The notes: generated by a model not told the origin, from the letters alone. Shown: positions 1 to 7,338, counted from the stretch's first letter. The stretch is 12,881 nt of DNA from Bacillota bacterium (GCA_023392395.1 JAEVZE010000437.1:1-12881), one strand, 5' to 3'. Numbers and translations are program-made.

Positions 1-1283
1 GCGATGTCCTTCGTGCACAGGTCAATGCCCGCCACGTCCAGCCCCAGCGCATTTGCGGCACGGATTGCAAATTCGGCATTTTGAGGGTGAATGTCCTGAA
101 TCGCCCGGGCGGTGCCGCCCGTCGACAGGTTCGCGTTTCTTCGCAGCACAATGCGCGTACCTTCCGCGGGCACCGACGAGGGCGACAGCCCGCCCTCGTG
201 CAAAAGGCGCACGGCGGTATCATCCAGCTCAATCCGGGTCAGCGGCTTTGCGTGACCCTCGCCCCTGAGCGGGTTCTGGTTTTCGATCTCCACAAGCGTC
301 CGGATGGTATGCAGACCATCGCCCACCACCTGGGGCGGCCTGCGCTCCGCCACCGCCGACACCCTGCCACCCACCACCAGCACCCGGTAGTCTGCGCCCT
401 CAATATGCTTTTCCACCAGCGCCGCATGGCTGATCTTCAACGCCTTTTCATACGCCTCCGCCACCTGCCACGCATTCTGAAGCCCTGTGGATACGCCATT
501 GCCGTGATTGCCATCCAGTGGCTTCACCACCACAGGAAAACCGATCTCCTCCGCCGCGTCCACCGCTTCCCGTTGCGAATGGGCAATCGCCCCTTCCGGT
601 ACCGGGATGCCCAACGAGGACAACACTTCCTTGGTCAGCTGTTTGTCGCTGACCGCGTCCACCGCCACACATCTGGGCGAATCGGTCAGGGAAGCCTGCA
701 CACGGCGTGCGTACTTCCCGTAGCCCAGCTGGATCAAGCTGCCGCCGCCCAGACGTGTAGACGGAATGCCCCGCCGCGCAGCCTCCATCAGGATCGCGCG
801 GGTACTTGGGCCGGGATCGGTCCGGGCCGCAAGGCTTTTCAGCTCCTCCATCTCGCCCGCAAAGTCCGCGGGTTCGCCTGCCCACAGCTTTTGGAGCTGC
901 CGAACGATGGTCCGGGCGCAGGCGACTGCCACCGGCTCATTTTCATACCGGAAGACGACCTGGTATTGGGTCGCGTCCTTCTGCCGCGTCTTGCCGAAGG
1001 CCACGTCATACCCAAGTACGTATTGCATCTCCAGAATCGCATGCTCCGCTACGTGGGGCAGGTACGTGCCCTCCTTTAGCCGCTCGGCGAATCCGCCCTC
1101 CCGCCCCAGCGAACAATGGTGCCCGTTCAGGCCGGGCAGCGCCATGAGCAGCGCCTCATTGAAACCCGAACGCTGCGACGTGGGCGCATCCTCGCCCTCC
1201 TCCAGCGCCACCATCAGCTTGACCACCGGTTTCAAGCAATAGATGTTTCGTCCCCGAAAGGCCTTGATTGAAAGGATGTTCAC
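1..1283 (-). CDS. cphA: Cyanophycin synthetase, N-terminal 427 residues (C-terminus off window)
   Basis: CphA polymerises aspartate and arginine, using ATP, into the storage polymer cyanophycin (multi-L-arginyl-poly-L-aspartate) in the cytoplasm. The frame opens at a GTG at 1283 with a GGAGG at 1293-1297, nine bases away, and runs open to the left edge. Residues 1-160 match the family's N-terminal domain. Residues about 160-427 are the ATP-grasp domain, recognisable from SLIQLGYGK (182-190), VVVKPLDGNHGNGV (251-264) and EKHIEGADYRVLVV (291-304). Family members are roughly 870-900 residues, so the rest of the ATP-grasp region and the Mur-ligase-like domain must lie to the left. The gene starts 25 nt after the cphB stop and is the last visible gene of the iadA-cphB-cphA operon. 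The non-ATG start and partial frame make it easy to miss. Identification rests on motifs and context; whether the missing half is intact cannot be seen. Confidence 0.93.
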   Translation of the reverse strand, partial: MNILSIKAFRGRNIYCLKPVVKLMVALEEGEDAPTSQRSGFNEALLMALPGLNGHHCSLGREGGFAERLKEGTYLPHVAEHAILEMQYVLGYDVAFGKTRQKDATQYQVVFRYENEPVAVACARTIVRQLQKLWAGEPADFAGEMEELKSLAARTDPGPSTRAILMEAARRGIPSTRLGGGSLIQLGYGKYARRVQASLTDSPRCVAVDAVSDKQLTKEVLSSLGIPVPEGAIAHSQREAVDAAEEIGFPVVVKPLDGNHGNGVSTGLQNAWQVAEAYEKALKISHAALVEKHIEGADYRVLVVGGRVSAVAERRPPQVVGDGLHTIRTLVEIENQNPLRGEGHAKPLTRIELDDTAVRLLHEGGLSPSSVPAEGTRIVLRRNANLSTGGTARAIQDIHPQNAEFAIRAANALGLDVAGIDLCTKDI

Positions 1284-1308
1284 GCGTGGCAACCTCCGAA
1301 TCCCAATA

Positions 1309-2205
1309 TTACCGCGCAGCGGCATGTTCGCCCCTTTCGGGCGGTAGCACAAGTCTGGTCTTCATGTCGTAGCCGTAGCCCCGGGGCAGCACGTGCAGCG
1401 TGACGCCCTGGATGGCCAGGATCTCGTTGGGCGCGAGCTCCGAGACGTTGGACTCCTGGATGGTCACGCCGTCGATGATCGTGACCGCGCTGGAGCCCAG
1501 CACGAAAAAGCACGCATCCGGATCAATGCGGATGGCGGTGTCCTCGTCAATGCCAATGCCCAGCACGTGCGGGTTCTCCGCCACGCCGCACAGAAGCCGC
1601 CCCAGCCGCCCGCGCTGCGCGAAGTGCTGATCGATCAGCGCCTGTTCCAAGAGGCCCAGCCCCGGCGCCATCTTGAGCGTGCACTTGCGCGCCTGGTCGT
1701 TGTCCAGGCCGCCAACGATCATGGTGCTGCTGAGCGCGGATGCGCCGGCGCTGGTTCCCGCAATCAGCGCGCCCCGGTGGTACGCATCCAGGAGCGCCTG
1801 ATACGCCCTGGTCCCGCCCAGAATGCTGGTGATGCGCAGCTGGTCTCCGCCGGTGAAGAACACCGCGTCCGCCCGACGCAGCGCCCTCGCCGCTTCCTGA
1901 CCTTCCGCCTCGCGGCGGGTGTCGACGCGGACCGCCTCCACTTCCTTCGCGCCCAGCCTCGTAAACAGCGCACGATAAGACGCGCCGGACTCTTCCGGGT
2001 GTTCGGTGGCGGTAGTCATCACCACCATCCGCCCGCCGTCCATGAGCCGAACGGCCTCCCGCAGGATTTCCATCTCGCCGGTCTTGTCCTCCGCGCCGCC
2101 GATGATGAGCAGCCGCCCCTTGATCTTCTCGCCCATCGCCTCACCCCGCTCCGATACGTCCGGTATTTTCTCCGCGCGGTTTTCGGAACATGCGCTCTTG
2201 CTCAT
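1309..2205 (-). CDS. cphB: Cyanophycinase
   Basis: CphB is a serine exopeptidase (peptidase family S51) that cleaves cyanophycin to beta-Asp-Arg dipeptides. The protein has 298 residues from the upstream start. It shows the N-terminal GRLLIIGGAEDKTG (30-43), FTGGDQ (117-122), the nucleophile elbow GTSAGASA with predicted catalytic Ser152, and DQHF (192-195), all typical of the family. The ATG at 2205 overlaps the iadA stop (ATGA-type 4-nt overlap), suggesting translational coupling. An in-frame ATG at 2136 (residue 24), preceded by GGAGCGGGGTGAGG, would give a 275-residue protein whose N-terminus looks more like usual family members, so the true start is open. The cphA start follows after 25 nt. 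No other function fits this motif set and context as well. Confidence 0.94.
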   Translation of the reverse strand: MSKSACSENRAEKIPDVSERGEAMGEKIKGRLLIIGGAEDKTGEMEILREAVRLMDGGRMVVMTTATEHPEESGASYRALFTRLGAKEVEAVRVDTRREAEGQEAARALRRADAVFFTGGDQLRITSILGGTRAYQALLDAYHRGALIAGTSAGASALSSTMIVGGLDNDQARKCTLKMAPGLGLLEQALIDQHFAQRGRLGRLLCGVAENPHVLGIGIDEDTAIRIDPDACFFVLGSSAVTIIDGVTIQESNVSELAPNEILAIQGVTLHVLPRGYGYDMKTRLVLPPERGEHAAAR

Positions 2206-3332
2206 GCCTCATATTGCCCCTTCATCCGGCAAATCCCATGTTCTACGGCGACCTTTCCCTTCAGGATCAGCCATTCGATGGAAAAATCTCCGCCCAGTAC
2301 CAGCAGATCCGCGTCGCCCCCGGCGGCGATTGAGCCCTTTTCCGGGTACAGCCCCAACCGCCGCGCCGGGTTCTCCGAAGCAGCCGTCAGCGCCGCTTCC
2401 AGCCCCGCGCCGCGGGCGCAGGCGGCAAAGTCGTTCCACAGATCCACCGGGTGCCCTCGTCCGTCGGGGCTGTCCGGATTGGTGCCGCCCGCGTCGGAGG
2501 ACAGCGTGATCCGCTCGAGCGGAACGCCAGAGCCCAACAGCCAGGCAAATGCTTCCGGCGCGGGCAGGCCTCGTCCCGCGCGCTGCCCCGCCGTCAAATC
2601 GAGGAAGCCGCCGGATTTCGCGTAGGCCGCGCCCTCCATGAGCAGTAACCGGTTCCGGTTGATGTGGGTGGGCACGAACATCTCCATCGGGAACTCGCTC
2701 TCCTCAACCAATCGGATCAGCGGTTTCAGGCCCTTCACGCCGTCGCCCACGTGCAGGTGCACCACGCCCGCCTTGCGGCCAAGCATCGAGCCCAGCTTGA
2801 CCTCCCAGGCCAGCTGCTTTAACATATCCAGATTCGGATGGGACGAGCGGTAGTCCGAAATGGCCACCTCGCCCGCGCCCACCACCTTTTCCACGTACAC
2901 CAGATCGTGCAACACCCGCCCGGTCAGCGTGTCGGTGGGCAGGCCATAACTGCCGGTGTAGAGGCGGGTGGTCAGTCCCTCGTCGTCCAGCGCCCGTGCC
3001 TTGGCCAAAAGCGCCGGGACGCTCCGCGTCACGCCGTCCGCGCCGAGTAAGCCCACCACCGTGCCGATGCCCGCTTGCAGGATTTCCGTCAGGCCGATTT
3101 CCGGGATGCGGCTTCTGGGCCCCGTCTCTCCGCCGCCGCCCAGAATGTGCATGTGCTGATCGACCAACGCCGGGCACAGCGCGCAGCCTTCGCAGTCGAT
3201 CACTTCCACGCCGTACCCCGGCGCGGGCTCGATGCCCGGCCGCACCGCGAGAATCTTTTCGGGCGACAGCAGGATGTCGTTCAGGCCGATGTGCCGGGGT
3301 ATGTAGCAATCGGCGTTTTTGATCAAGAGCAT
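2202..3332 (-). CDS. iadA: Isoaspartyl dipeptidase (beta-aspartyl peptidase)
   Basis: IadA is a metal-dependent amidohydrolase (family M38) that cleaves beta-aspartyl dipeptides, here presumably beta-Asp-Arg released by cyanophycinase. The ATG at 3332 is chosen because GGAGG (3339-3343) lies six bases upstream; an ATG at 3347 adds five residues but precedes that site. Numbered from the 3347 start, visible residues are the HxH metal pair H65/H67 in VDQHMHILGGGGE, Y134 in YTGSYG, R167 in SDYRSS, H199 in HLHVGDG, H228 and R231 in PTHINRN, and D285 in TLSSDAGG. The position of the carbamylated metal-bridging lysine of the E. coli enzyme (GVKCAISD) is glutamate here (E160 in GAGEVAISD). Length (376 aa) is normal. 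The stop overlaps the cphB start. Role in cyanophycin turnover is inferred from operon context. Confidence 0.92.
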   Translation of the reverse strand: MLLIKNADCYIPRHIGLNDILLSPEKILAVRPGIEPAPGYGVEVIDCEGCALCPALVDQHMHILGGGGETGPRSRIPEIGLTEILQAGIGTVVGLLGADGVTRSVPALLAKARALDDEGLTTRLYTGSYGLPTDTLTGRVLHDLVYVEKVVGAGEVAISDYRSSHPNLDMLKQLAWEVKLGSMLGRKAGVVHLHVGDGVKGLKPLIRLVEESEFPMEMFVPTHINRNRLLLMEGAAYAKSGGFLDLTAGQRAGRGLPAPEAFAWLLGSGVPLERITLSSDAGGTNPDSPDGRGHPVDLWNDFAACARGAGLEAALTAASENPARRLGLYPEKGSIAAGGDADLLVLGGDFSIEWLILKGKVAVEHGICRMKGQYEA

Positions 3333-3352
3333 TTCGCGCCTCCGCATGGCGA

Positions 3353-3389
3353 CGCCGCGCCCGCGCTTCCCTGTGAGCGGGCGGCGGCG
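3353..3389 (-). terminator. GC-rich hairpin between SDR gene and iadA
   Basis: An inverted repeat with arms 3353-3364 (CGCCGCGCCCGC) and 3377-3389 differs only by one bulged base and would form a very stable stem in the minus transcript just after the SDR stop. There is no uridine run behind it, so it may act as a weak terminator, a 3'-end stabiliser or an attenuator in front of iadA rather than a full intrinsic terminator. Confidence 0.45.
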
Positions 3390-3402
3390 TAAAGCGTATG
3401 GT

Positions 3403-4287
3403 TTACGATTCGGTGATGCGCCCGCCGTTTACGTGCAGCACTTGTCCGGTGACGTAGGCGGAGTCATCCGAGGCCAGGTACACGTAGGAGGGCGCGAGTT
3501 CAAAGGGCTGCGCCGCGCGGCCCAGCGGAGTATTTTTGCCGAACTGGGCGACTTCCCCTTCCGAAAAGCTGGAGGGGATCAGCGGCGTCCAAACCGGCCC
3601 GGGCGCGACCGCGTTGACGCGGATGCCGCGCCCTGCCAGCGACAGCGCAAGCGACCTTGTGAAGGAGACAATCGCGCCCTTGGTGGCCGAGTAGTCGATC
3701 AGGCGCTCGCTGCCCTCATAGGCGGTGACCGACGTGGTGTTGATGATGGCGCCGCCCGGCCGCATGTGCGTAAGCGCGGCCTTGCTTGCAAAGAAATAGC
3801 TGAACACGTTGGTTTCGAAGGTGTTTTGGAGCTGCTCGGCGGTGATGTCCTCAAGGCTGTTCTGCGGAAACTGCACCGCGATGTTGTTGACCAGTACGTC
3901 CAACTTGGAAAACGCACCGACAACCTTGTCGATCGCCGCCTTGGCGGCGGTTTCGCTTCGGAGATCGCAGTCGATGGGCAGGCACTTCCTGCCCTGCTGC
4001 TCGATGAGCTGCTTGGTCTCGCTGGCATCCGACCGCTCGCTGAGGAAGACGATGGCCACGTCTGCCCCTTCCCGCGCGAACGCCACCGCCGCCGCCTGCC
4101 CAATGCCGCTGTCTCCGCCGGTCACTACGATGGACCTGCCGAGGAGCTTTCCGGCCGGTTTATAGTCCGGATTGACCGCGATGGGCTTTGGGTTCATGCG
4201 CTGCTGGCTCCCCGGCTGCTGAATCTGGTGCTGCGCGGGAAACGCCTCCGGGATGTTGGGCTTGACTTCATAGGTGGTTTTCTGCAT
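3403..4287 (-). CDS. SDR family oxidoreductase (general-stress, YdaD/YghA-like)
   Basis: A 294-residue short-chain dehydrogenase/reductase using NAD(P)H; the substrate cannot be read from sequence. It has a family-specific extension of about 50 residues rich in Q and P, then the nucleotide-binding TGGDSGIG (56-63), NNIA (134-137), catalytic Asn160, Ser186, Tyr199 and Lys203 (YSATK), and the C-terminal YVTGQVLHVNGG. The extension and the GGDSGIG variant resemble Bacillus YdaD (general stress protein 39) and E. coli YghA. The start is supported by GGAGG (4295-4299) seven bases upstream. The gene sits about 70 nt upstream of iadA behind a hairpin and downstream of a bidirectional terminator at 4353-4377, so it probably has its own promoter, which I could not define. 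It may or may not be cotranscribed with the cyanophycin genes. Confidence 0.88.
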   Translation of the reverse strand: MQKTTYEVKPNIPEAFPAQHQIQQPGSQQRMNPKPIAVNPDYKPAGKLLGRSIVVTGGDSGIGQAAAVAFAREGADVAIVFLSERSDASETKQLIEQQGRKCLPIDCDLRSETAAKAAIDKVVGAFSKLDVLVNNIAVQFPQNSLEDITAEQLQNTFETNVFSYFFASKAALTHMRPGGAIINTTSVTAYEGSERLIDYSATKGAIVSFTRSLALSLAGRGIRVNAVAPGPVWTPLIPSSFSEGEVAQFGKNTPLGRAAQPFELAPSYVYLASDDSAYVTGQVLHVNGGRITES

Positions 4288-4352
4288 GGCCGATCCTCCA
4301 TCCTCTTACGATGGTCTTAATATCGGATGGCAAAGACGCGCCTATGCGCGCA

Positions 4353-4377
4353 AAAACGCCGCGATTGGCGGCGTTTT
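4353..4377. terminator. Bidirectional intrinsic terminator
   Basis: A perfect 10-bp stem, AAAACGCCGC (4353-4362) and GCGGCGTTTT (4368-4377), encloses a five-base loop. In the minus direction it follows the YyaL-like gene by 17 nt and ends in a T5 run, so it ends that transcript and separates it from the SDR gene. Confidence 0.85.
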
Positions 4378-4394
4378 CGTGCGAATTTCTGGGA

Positions 4395-6413
4395 TCAGTT
4401 GACGAAAGCACACACCGTACAGGCAGAGGAAACCATCGCTTGCGCGAGTTCCTCCTCGTCCAGGATCGGCGTACCACAGGTTCCGTCCTCGCACAGGTGG
4501 TAGGCCCCTCCAGTCACGCCCGCCTCCGGCGCTTCTTTGGCAAGCACCGCGTTTTTCAGGTACATTCCCCCAGCCAGAGCGTTAAAGCGCTCGATCCGCT
4601 CGGAATCGTTGGAAGCGCAGGCAATTCGAAGGACCGGACGACGCGAACGCAACAGCACGTTCAGCCCATAGCATAGCCCTGCTGGATATTCTGCCGCCTG
4701 CGCCGCTATGGCTGTAAGCAGTTTTTCCAAAAGATCGCGCCACTTTCCGTCGCCGGTGATTGCGTGCAGCCGGAAAAGGACGTCCGCCGCCAGCGAATTC
4801 CCGGAAATTGCCGCGCCGTCCAGGTGTTCCTTGGCGCGGAAGCGGAGGTCTCCGTCCGCCTCGCCCAGGAAGAAGTCGCCCCGGCCCGAATCATAAAAGC
4901 GCTCCAGCATCTGGCCGGCCAGCGCCTCGGCCGCGGAGAGCCGCGCAGATTCCAGCGTCGCCTCATACAGTTCCAGGTCCGCCCAAGCGAGGGCCGCGTA
5001 ATCGCCCAAGTGCCCGCGGCCCACCGCCCGGCCATCCCGGAAGTACGACTTCAAAGCGTCCATGGTGGTCAGGCGCTCCTGAATGAACACCCGAGCCCGC
5101 TGCGCCAGCGCCAGGTATTCCGGCCGGTCAAAGGCGCGGGAGGCTTCGGCCAGCGCGCCGATCGTCAGCGCGTTCCACTCCACCATGATCTTGTCGTCTG
5201 TGGACAGTTTTCGGCGCGCGCGGCGGTAGTCGGCCATGCGTTCGGTGGCGGCGCGGAGTTCTTCGTCCAATGGTTCCGTCTGATCGATCCGGTTGGGCAC
5301 CGACGCGCCATCAAAATTTCCGTTCTCCGAAATGCCGAACGCACGGTTGAACCGGTCGCCCAGTTCCTCCCCCAACACGCGGACGGAATCCTCCGGTTTC
5401 AGCGCGTAGTACGCGCCCTCCCGGCCCTCGCTGTCGGCGTCCTGCGCCGCGTAAAACCCGTCTTCGGGCGAGAGCATCTCCCGCGCAAGGTATTCCACGA
5501 TGCGCTCCGCGACCGCAAGGTACTCCTCCCGCCTCGCTATCCGGTAGGCCTGCGCGTACACCAGCAGTAACAGCGCGTTGTCGTAGAGCATCTTTTCAAA
5601 GTGCGGGATCAGCCACTTGCGGTCGGTGGAATAGCGGCAGAATCCGCCGCCCAAATGGTCAAACATGCCGCCCCGCGCCATGTGGCCAAGCGTGCTCTCC
5701 ACCATCGAAAGCGCCTCCGGCGCGCCTTCCAGCGCGTAATAGCGCAGGAGGAACAGAAGCGTCGACGGCGTCGGGAATTTCGGCGCGCCGCCGAAGCCGC
5801 CCCAGGCGGGATCAAACGCGCGGCGCAGCTGCTCAAACGCGCGTTTGGGCAGCCCTTCCGCAGCCGGGGCGGCGGGCGCGCGTTCCTGTTTCAAAAAGTC
5901 CTCCAGCGCGCGGCCGGATTCCATCAGCGACGCTCGGTCGGTCTTCCAGGCCGCGCCAATCGCAGTCAGAAGCTCGAATAGCCCCACGCGCCCCTGCACG
6001 TTGTGCTTGGGAAAATACGTTCCGGTGAAAAACGGCGTCTGGTCGGCGGTCAGAATCGCGGTCAGCGGCCACCCGCCCGACCCGGTCATCGCCTGGCAAG
6101 CGCGCATGTAGACCGCGTCCACGTCGGGCCGTTCCTCCCGGTCCACCTTGACCGGCACAAAATCCCGGTTCAGAAGCGATGCGACTTCCTCGTCCTCAAA
6201 GGACTCCCGCATCATCACATGGCACCAATGACAAGTTCTTGGATTGAGCTTCTAGCTGTACCCAATAGAGAGGAAAACGGGCTTGTCTTCAAGCCTCGCC
6301 TTCTCAAAAGCCTCCGCCCCCCATTCGTTCCATTGCACCGGGTTGCCCGCGTGCAGCCGAAGATAGGGAGAATTGCTATTGATGAGTCTATTGGGTACGT
6401 TCTGAAAGTTCAT
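4395..6413 (-). pseudogene. YyaL/DUF255 thioredoxin-domain protein gene with in-frame TAG before its CHWC motif
   Basis: Homologue of bacterial YyaL and eukaryotic SPATA20: an N-terminal thioredoxin-like domain followed by an (alpha/alpha)6-barrel; the cellular role is not well defined. The start is ATG 6413, with a near-perfect AAAGGAGGTGA seven bases upstream. Codons 1-53 read as the family N-terminus and end in FLSIGYS. Codon 54 is TAG (6254-6252), followed by AAG CTC AAT CCA AGA, after which the family sequence resumes as TCHWCHVM. The family normally joins IGYS directly to TCHWCH, so 18 nt (6237-6254) appear inserted in frame and carry the stop. The rest (GTG/ATG near 6218 to the stop at 4395, about 607 codons) is intact, including ERPDVDAVYM, GGWPLT and FEKMLYDNALLL. 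Restart at 6218 would omit the CxxC. Likely a recent pseudogene; stop readthrough is a less likely alternative. Confidence 0.85.
6237..6254 (-). other. 18-nt in-frame insertion carrying the TAG stop
   Basis: Read on the minus strand, these six codons (TAG AAG CTC AAT CCA AGA) lie between IGYS and TCHWCH, which are contiguous in family members as I know them. Both sides stay in the same frame. The length is a multiple of three, so a single sequencing indel does not explain it. Confidence 0.7.
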
Positions 6414-6460
6414 GCGATCACCTCCTTTGGGTCATTTATCATAGAATACCCGTTTTCCGG

Positions 6461-6941
6461 GACGGCTTACGCATGAATTAAGAATTCATGCGTAAGCGAA
6501 GGAAACGAGAGCGGATTGTTGAATTTCTTGTGAGAAATTCCGATCACAATCCGCGCTTAATACCAAGTAAAAACAGTAATTATTCCAAAGGACCGAGGGA
6601 TTTTTGATGCAGAACAAGGAGCCGGAGCGAGGCGTAGCAGCGCTACGTCGAGCGGAAGGCGACACAGTGGCGTGGCATTCCAATTCATTGGAATGCCGCG
6701 GTCGCGAAGCGACTTGGTTTCCCTTTGGGAAACCAACCTCTCTGCGCGAAAAGACCCGGTACGACGAATAATTACCTGTTTGGGATTGGTATAAGGGGTT
6801 GATTCCCGTCGGGCGGGCAAGCGCGCCCTTGGGGAGAATCCAAAAGCAACGGCAAAGCCGGTACTTTTGATCCAACATGGAGGGCTGCGGCCCTCCAATC
6901 CTCCCAGGGGTTCACGCATTCGTAATTCATGCGTAGCCCTG
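6461..6941. mobile_element. MITE-like hairpin-rich element with inverted ends
   Basis: This non-coding stretch has related inverted ends: GGCTTACGCATGAATTA (6464-6480) and, reversed, GGCTACGCATGAATTA (6938-6923). The 9-mer GTTTTCCGG occurs at 6452-6460 and again at 6942-6950, consistent with a target-site duplication. Inside are a 14-bp hairpin (6466-6496), a compound hairpin (6511-6554, with an inner stem 6521-6540), a nested repeat (6560-6792), and a 7-bp stem with a TGCG loop (6879-6896). No transposase frame is present, so it would be mobilised in trans. The element starts about 50 bp upstream of the YyaL-like start codon, in the divergent intergenic region. The outermost bases do not match perfectly, so exact borders are uncertain. 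Confidence 0.6.
6560..6792. repeat. Structured repeat, copy A (nested in the 6461-6941 element)
   Basis: It begins ATACCAAGTAAAAACAG and ends GGGATTGGTAT, so the tips are inverted repeats (ATACCAA), and the two arms pair imperfectly for about 50 bases. The middle carries GGAGCCGGAGCGAGGCGTAG and the hairpin CGTAGC-AGC-GCTACG (6633-6647), shared almost exactly with copy B at 9088-9247. Relative to copy B it has about 75 extra bases (roughly 6663-6738) made of three hairpins: 6674-6697 (10 bp), 6701-6713 (5 bp) and 6714-6736 (10 bp). No protein is credible here. Confidence 0.8.
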
Positions 6942-6959
6942 GTTTTCCGGCGCTTCATG

Positions 6960-6988
6960 TTGCTTTCCGCGTTGTCGAGGTATATAAT
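6960..6988 (+). promoter_or_regulatory. Sigma-A-type promoter for the small membrane protein gene
   Basis: TTGCTT (6960-6965) and a perfect TATAAT (6983-6988) are 17 bases apart, placing transcription start about 20 bases before the ATG at 7018. The -35 matches consensus only in TTG. It lies just outside the right end of the inserted element. Confidence 0.55.
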
Positions 6989-7017
6989 CATGGCAACAAG
7001 ACGCATTGGAGGCCGCC

Positions 7018-7254
7018 ATGAATACATTCAGGAGGATCCTTTCGGACATCTTGTTTGGCATCGCAGTTCTATGGCAGATCTTTCTCCTCTATGCAGTCTT
7101 TATCAATGAGGTCATCACGCGGCAGGACGTGCAATACGGCCTTTTGTGCTCTTTACTCACAGTGGCCGTACTCTACATCAGCCTCAAGATCCGCCCGGCG
7201 CGCCCAATCTCCACCAAAGCGCCGAAAGAAGAGAATAATTCGGGCGAAGCGTAG
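7018..7254 (+). CDS. Small membrane protein, two predicted TM segments
   Basis: A 78-residue protein of unknown function and the only credible plus-strand gene. The start at 7018 has GGAGG five bases upstream; an ATG at 7006 in the same frame precedes that site and is unlikely. Two hydrophobic stretches are visible: about residues 11-30 (ILFGIAVLWQIFLLYAVFI) and 42-60 (GLLCSLLTVAVLYISLKI), separated by a short polar loop, with a charged proline- and lysine-rich tail of about 18 residues. That pattern suggests a helical hairpin in the cytoplasmic membrane. A consensus -10 precedes it and a hairpin terminator (7282-7307) follows. I do not recognise the family. Confidence 0.75.
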   Translation: MNTFRRILSDILFGIAVLWQIFLLYAVFINEVITRQDVQYGLLCSLLTVAVLYISLKIRPARPISTKAPKEENNSGEA

Positions 7255-7281
7255 CGCGGTTTTCTATCCAGCGGAAACAAG

Positions 7282-7307
7282 AATGCGCCGCGTGTACGCG
7301 GCGCATT
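7282..7307. terminator. Shared hairpin terminator between convergent small genes
   Basis: Arms AATGCGCCGCGT (7282-7293) and ACGCGGCGCATT (7296-7307) are perfectly complementary. It lies 28 nt after the small membrane protein stop (plus) and 32 nt after the 39-aa gene stop (minus), with T-rich sequence following on both strands (ATTTC on plus, ATTCTTGTTT on minus). Confidence 0.75.
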
Positions 7308-7338
7308 TCAAACTATGAAAAGAATCAAACCTCTGGAA

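Noticed and set aside
81..1079. Long plus-strand open frame opposite cphA, and similar ones at 1393-2625, 3319-4320, 4764-5570, 8281-9111 and 11632-12513
   Set aside because: They are shadows of well-recognised minus-strand genes in GC-rich DNA. Their translations are rich in Arg, His, Leu and Pro with no family motifs, and they lack ribosome binding sites.
6237..6250. Match between the insertion (AATCCAAGAAC) and the repeat arms (AATCCAAAGAAC), suggesting an excision scar
   Set aside because: The match is about 11 bases with one gap, does not include the element tips (ATACCAA) and shows no target duplication, so chance cannot be excluded.
6252..6254. TAG as a pyrrolysine codon
   Set aside because: Known Pyl proteins are methylamine methyltransferases. 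Here the TAG lies in an 18-nt segment absent from the family and no pyl gene is in the window, so an insertion is the simpler reading.
6411..6465. Promoter for the YyaL-like gene, with TATGAT near 6434-6439 on the minus strand
   Set aside because: The -10-like hexamer has no acceptable -35, either with the element present or in the reconstructed pre-insertion sequence.
6486..7027. Minus-strand frames of 130 and 156 aa inside the repeat element
   Set aside because: They follow hairpin and repeat sequence; parts recur as the untranslated extension upstream of the SIS gene in copy B. No RBS or domain.
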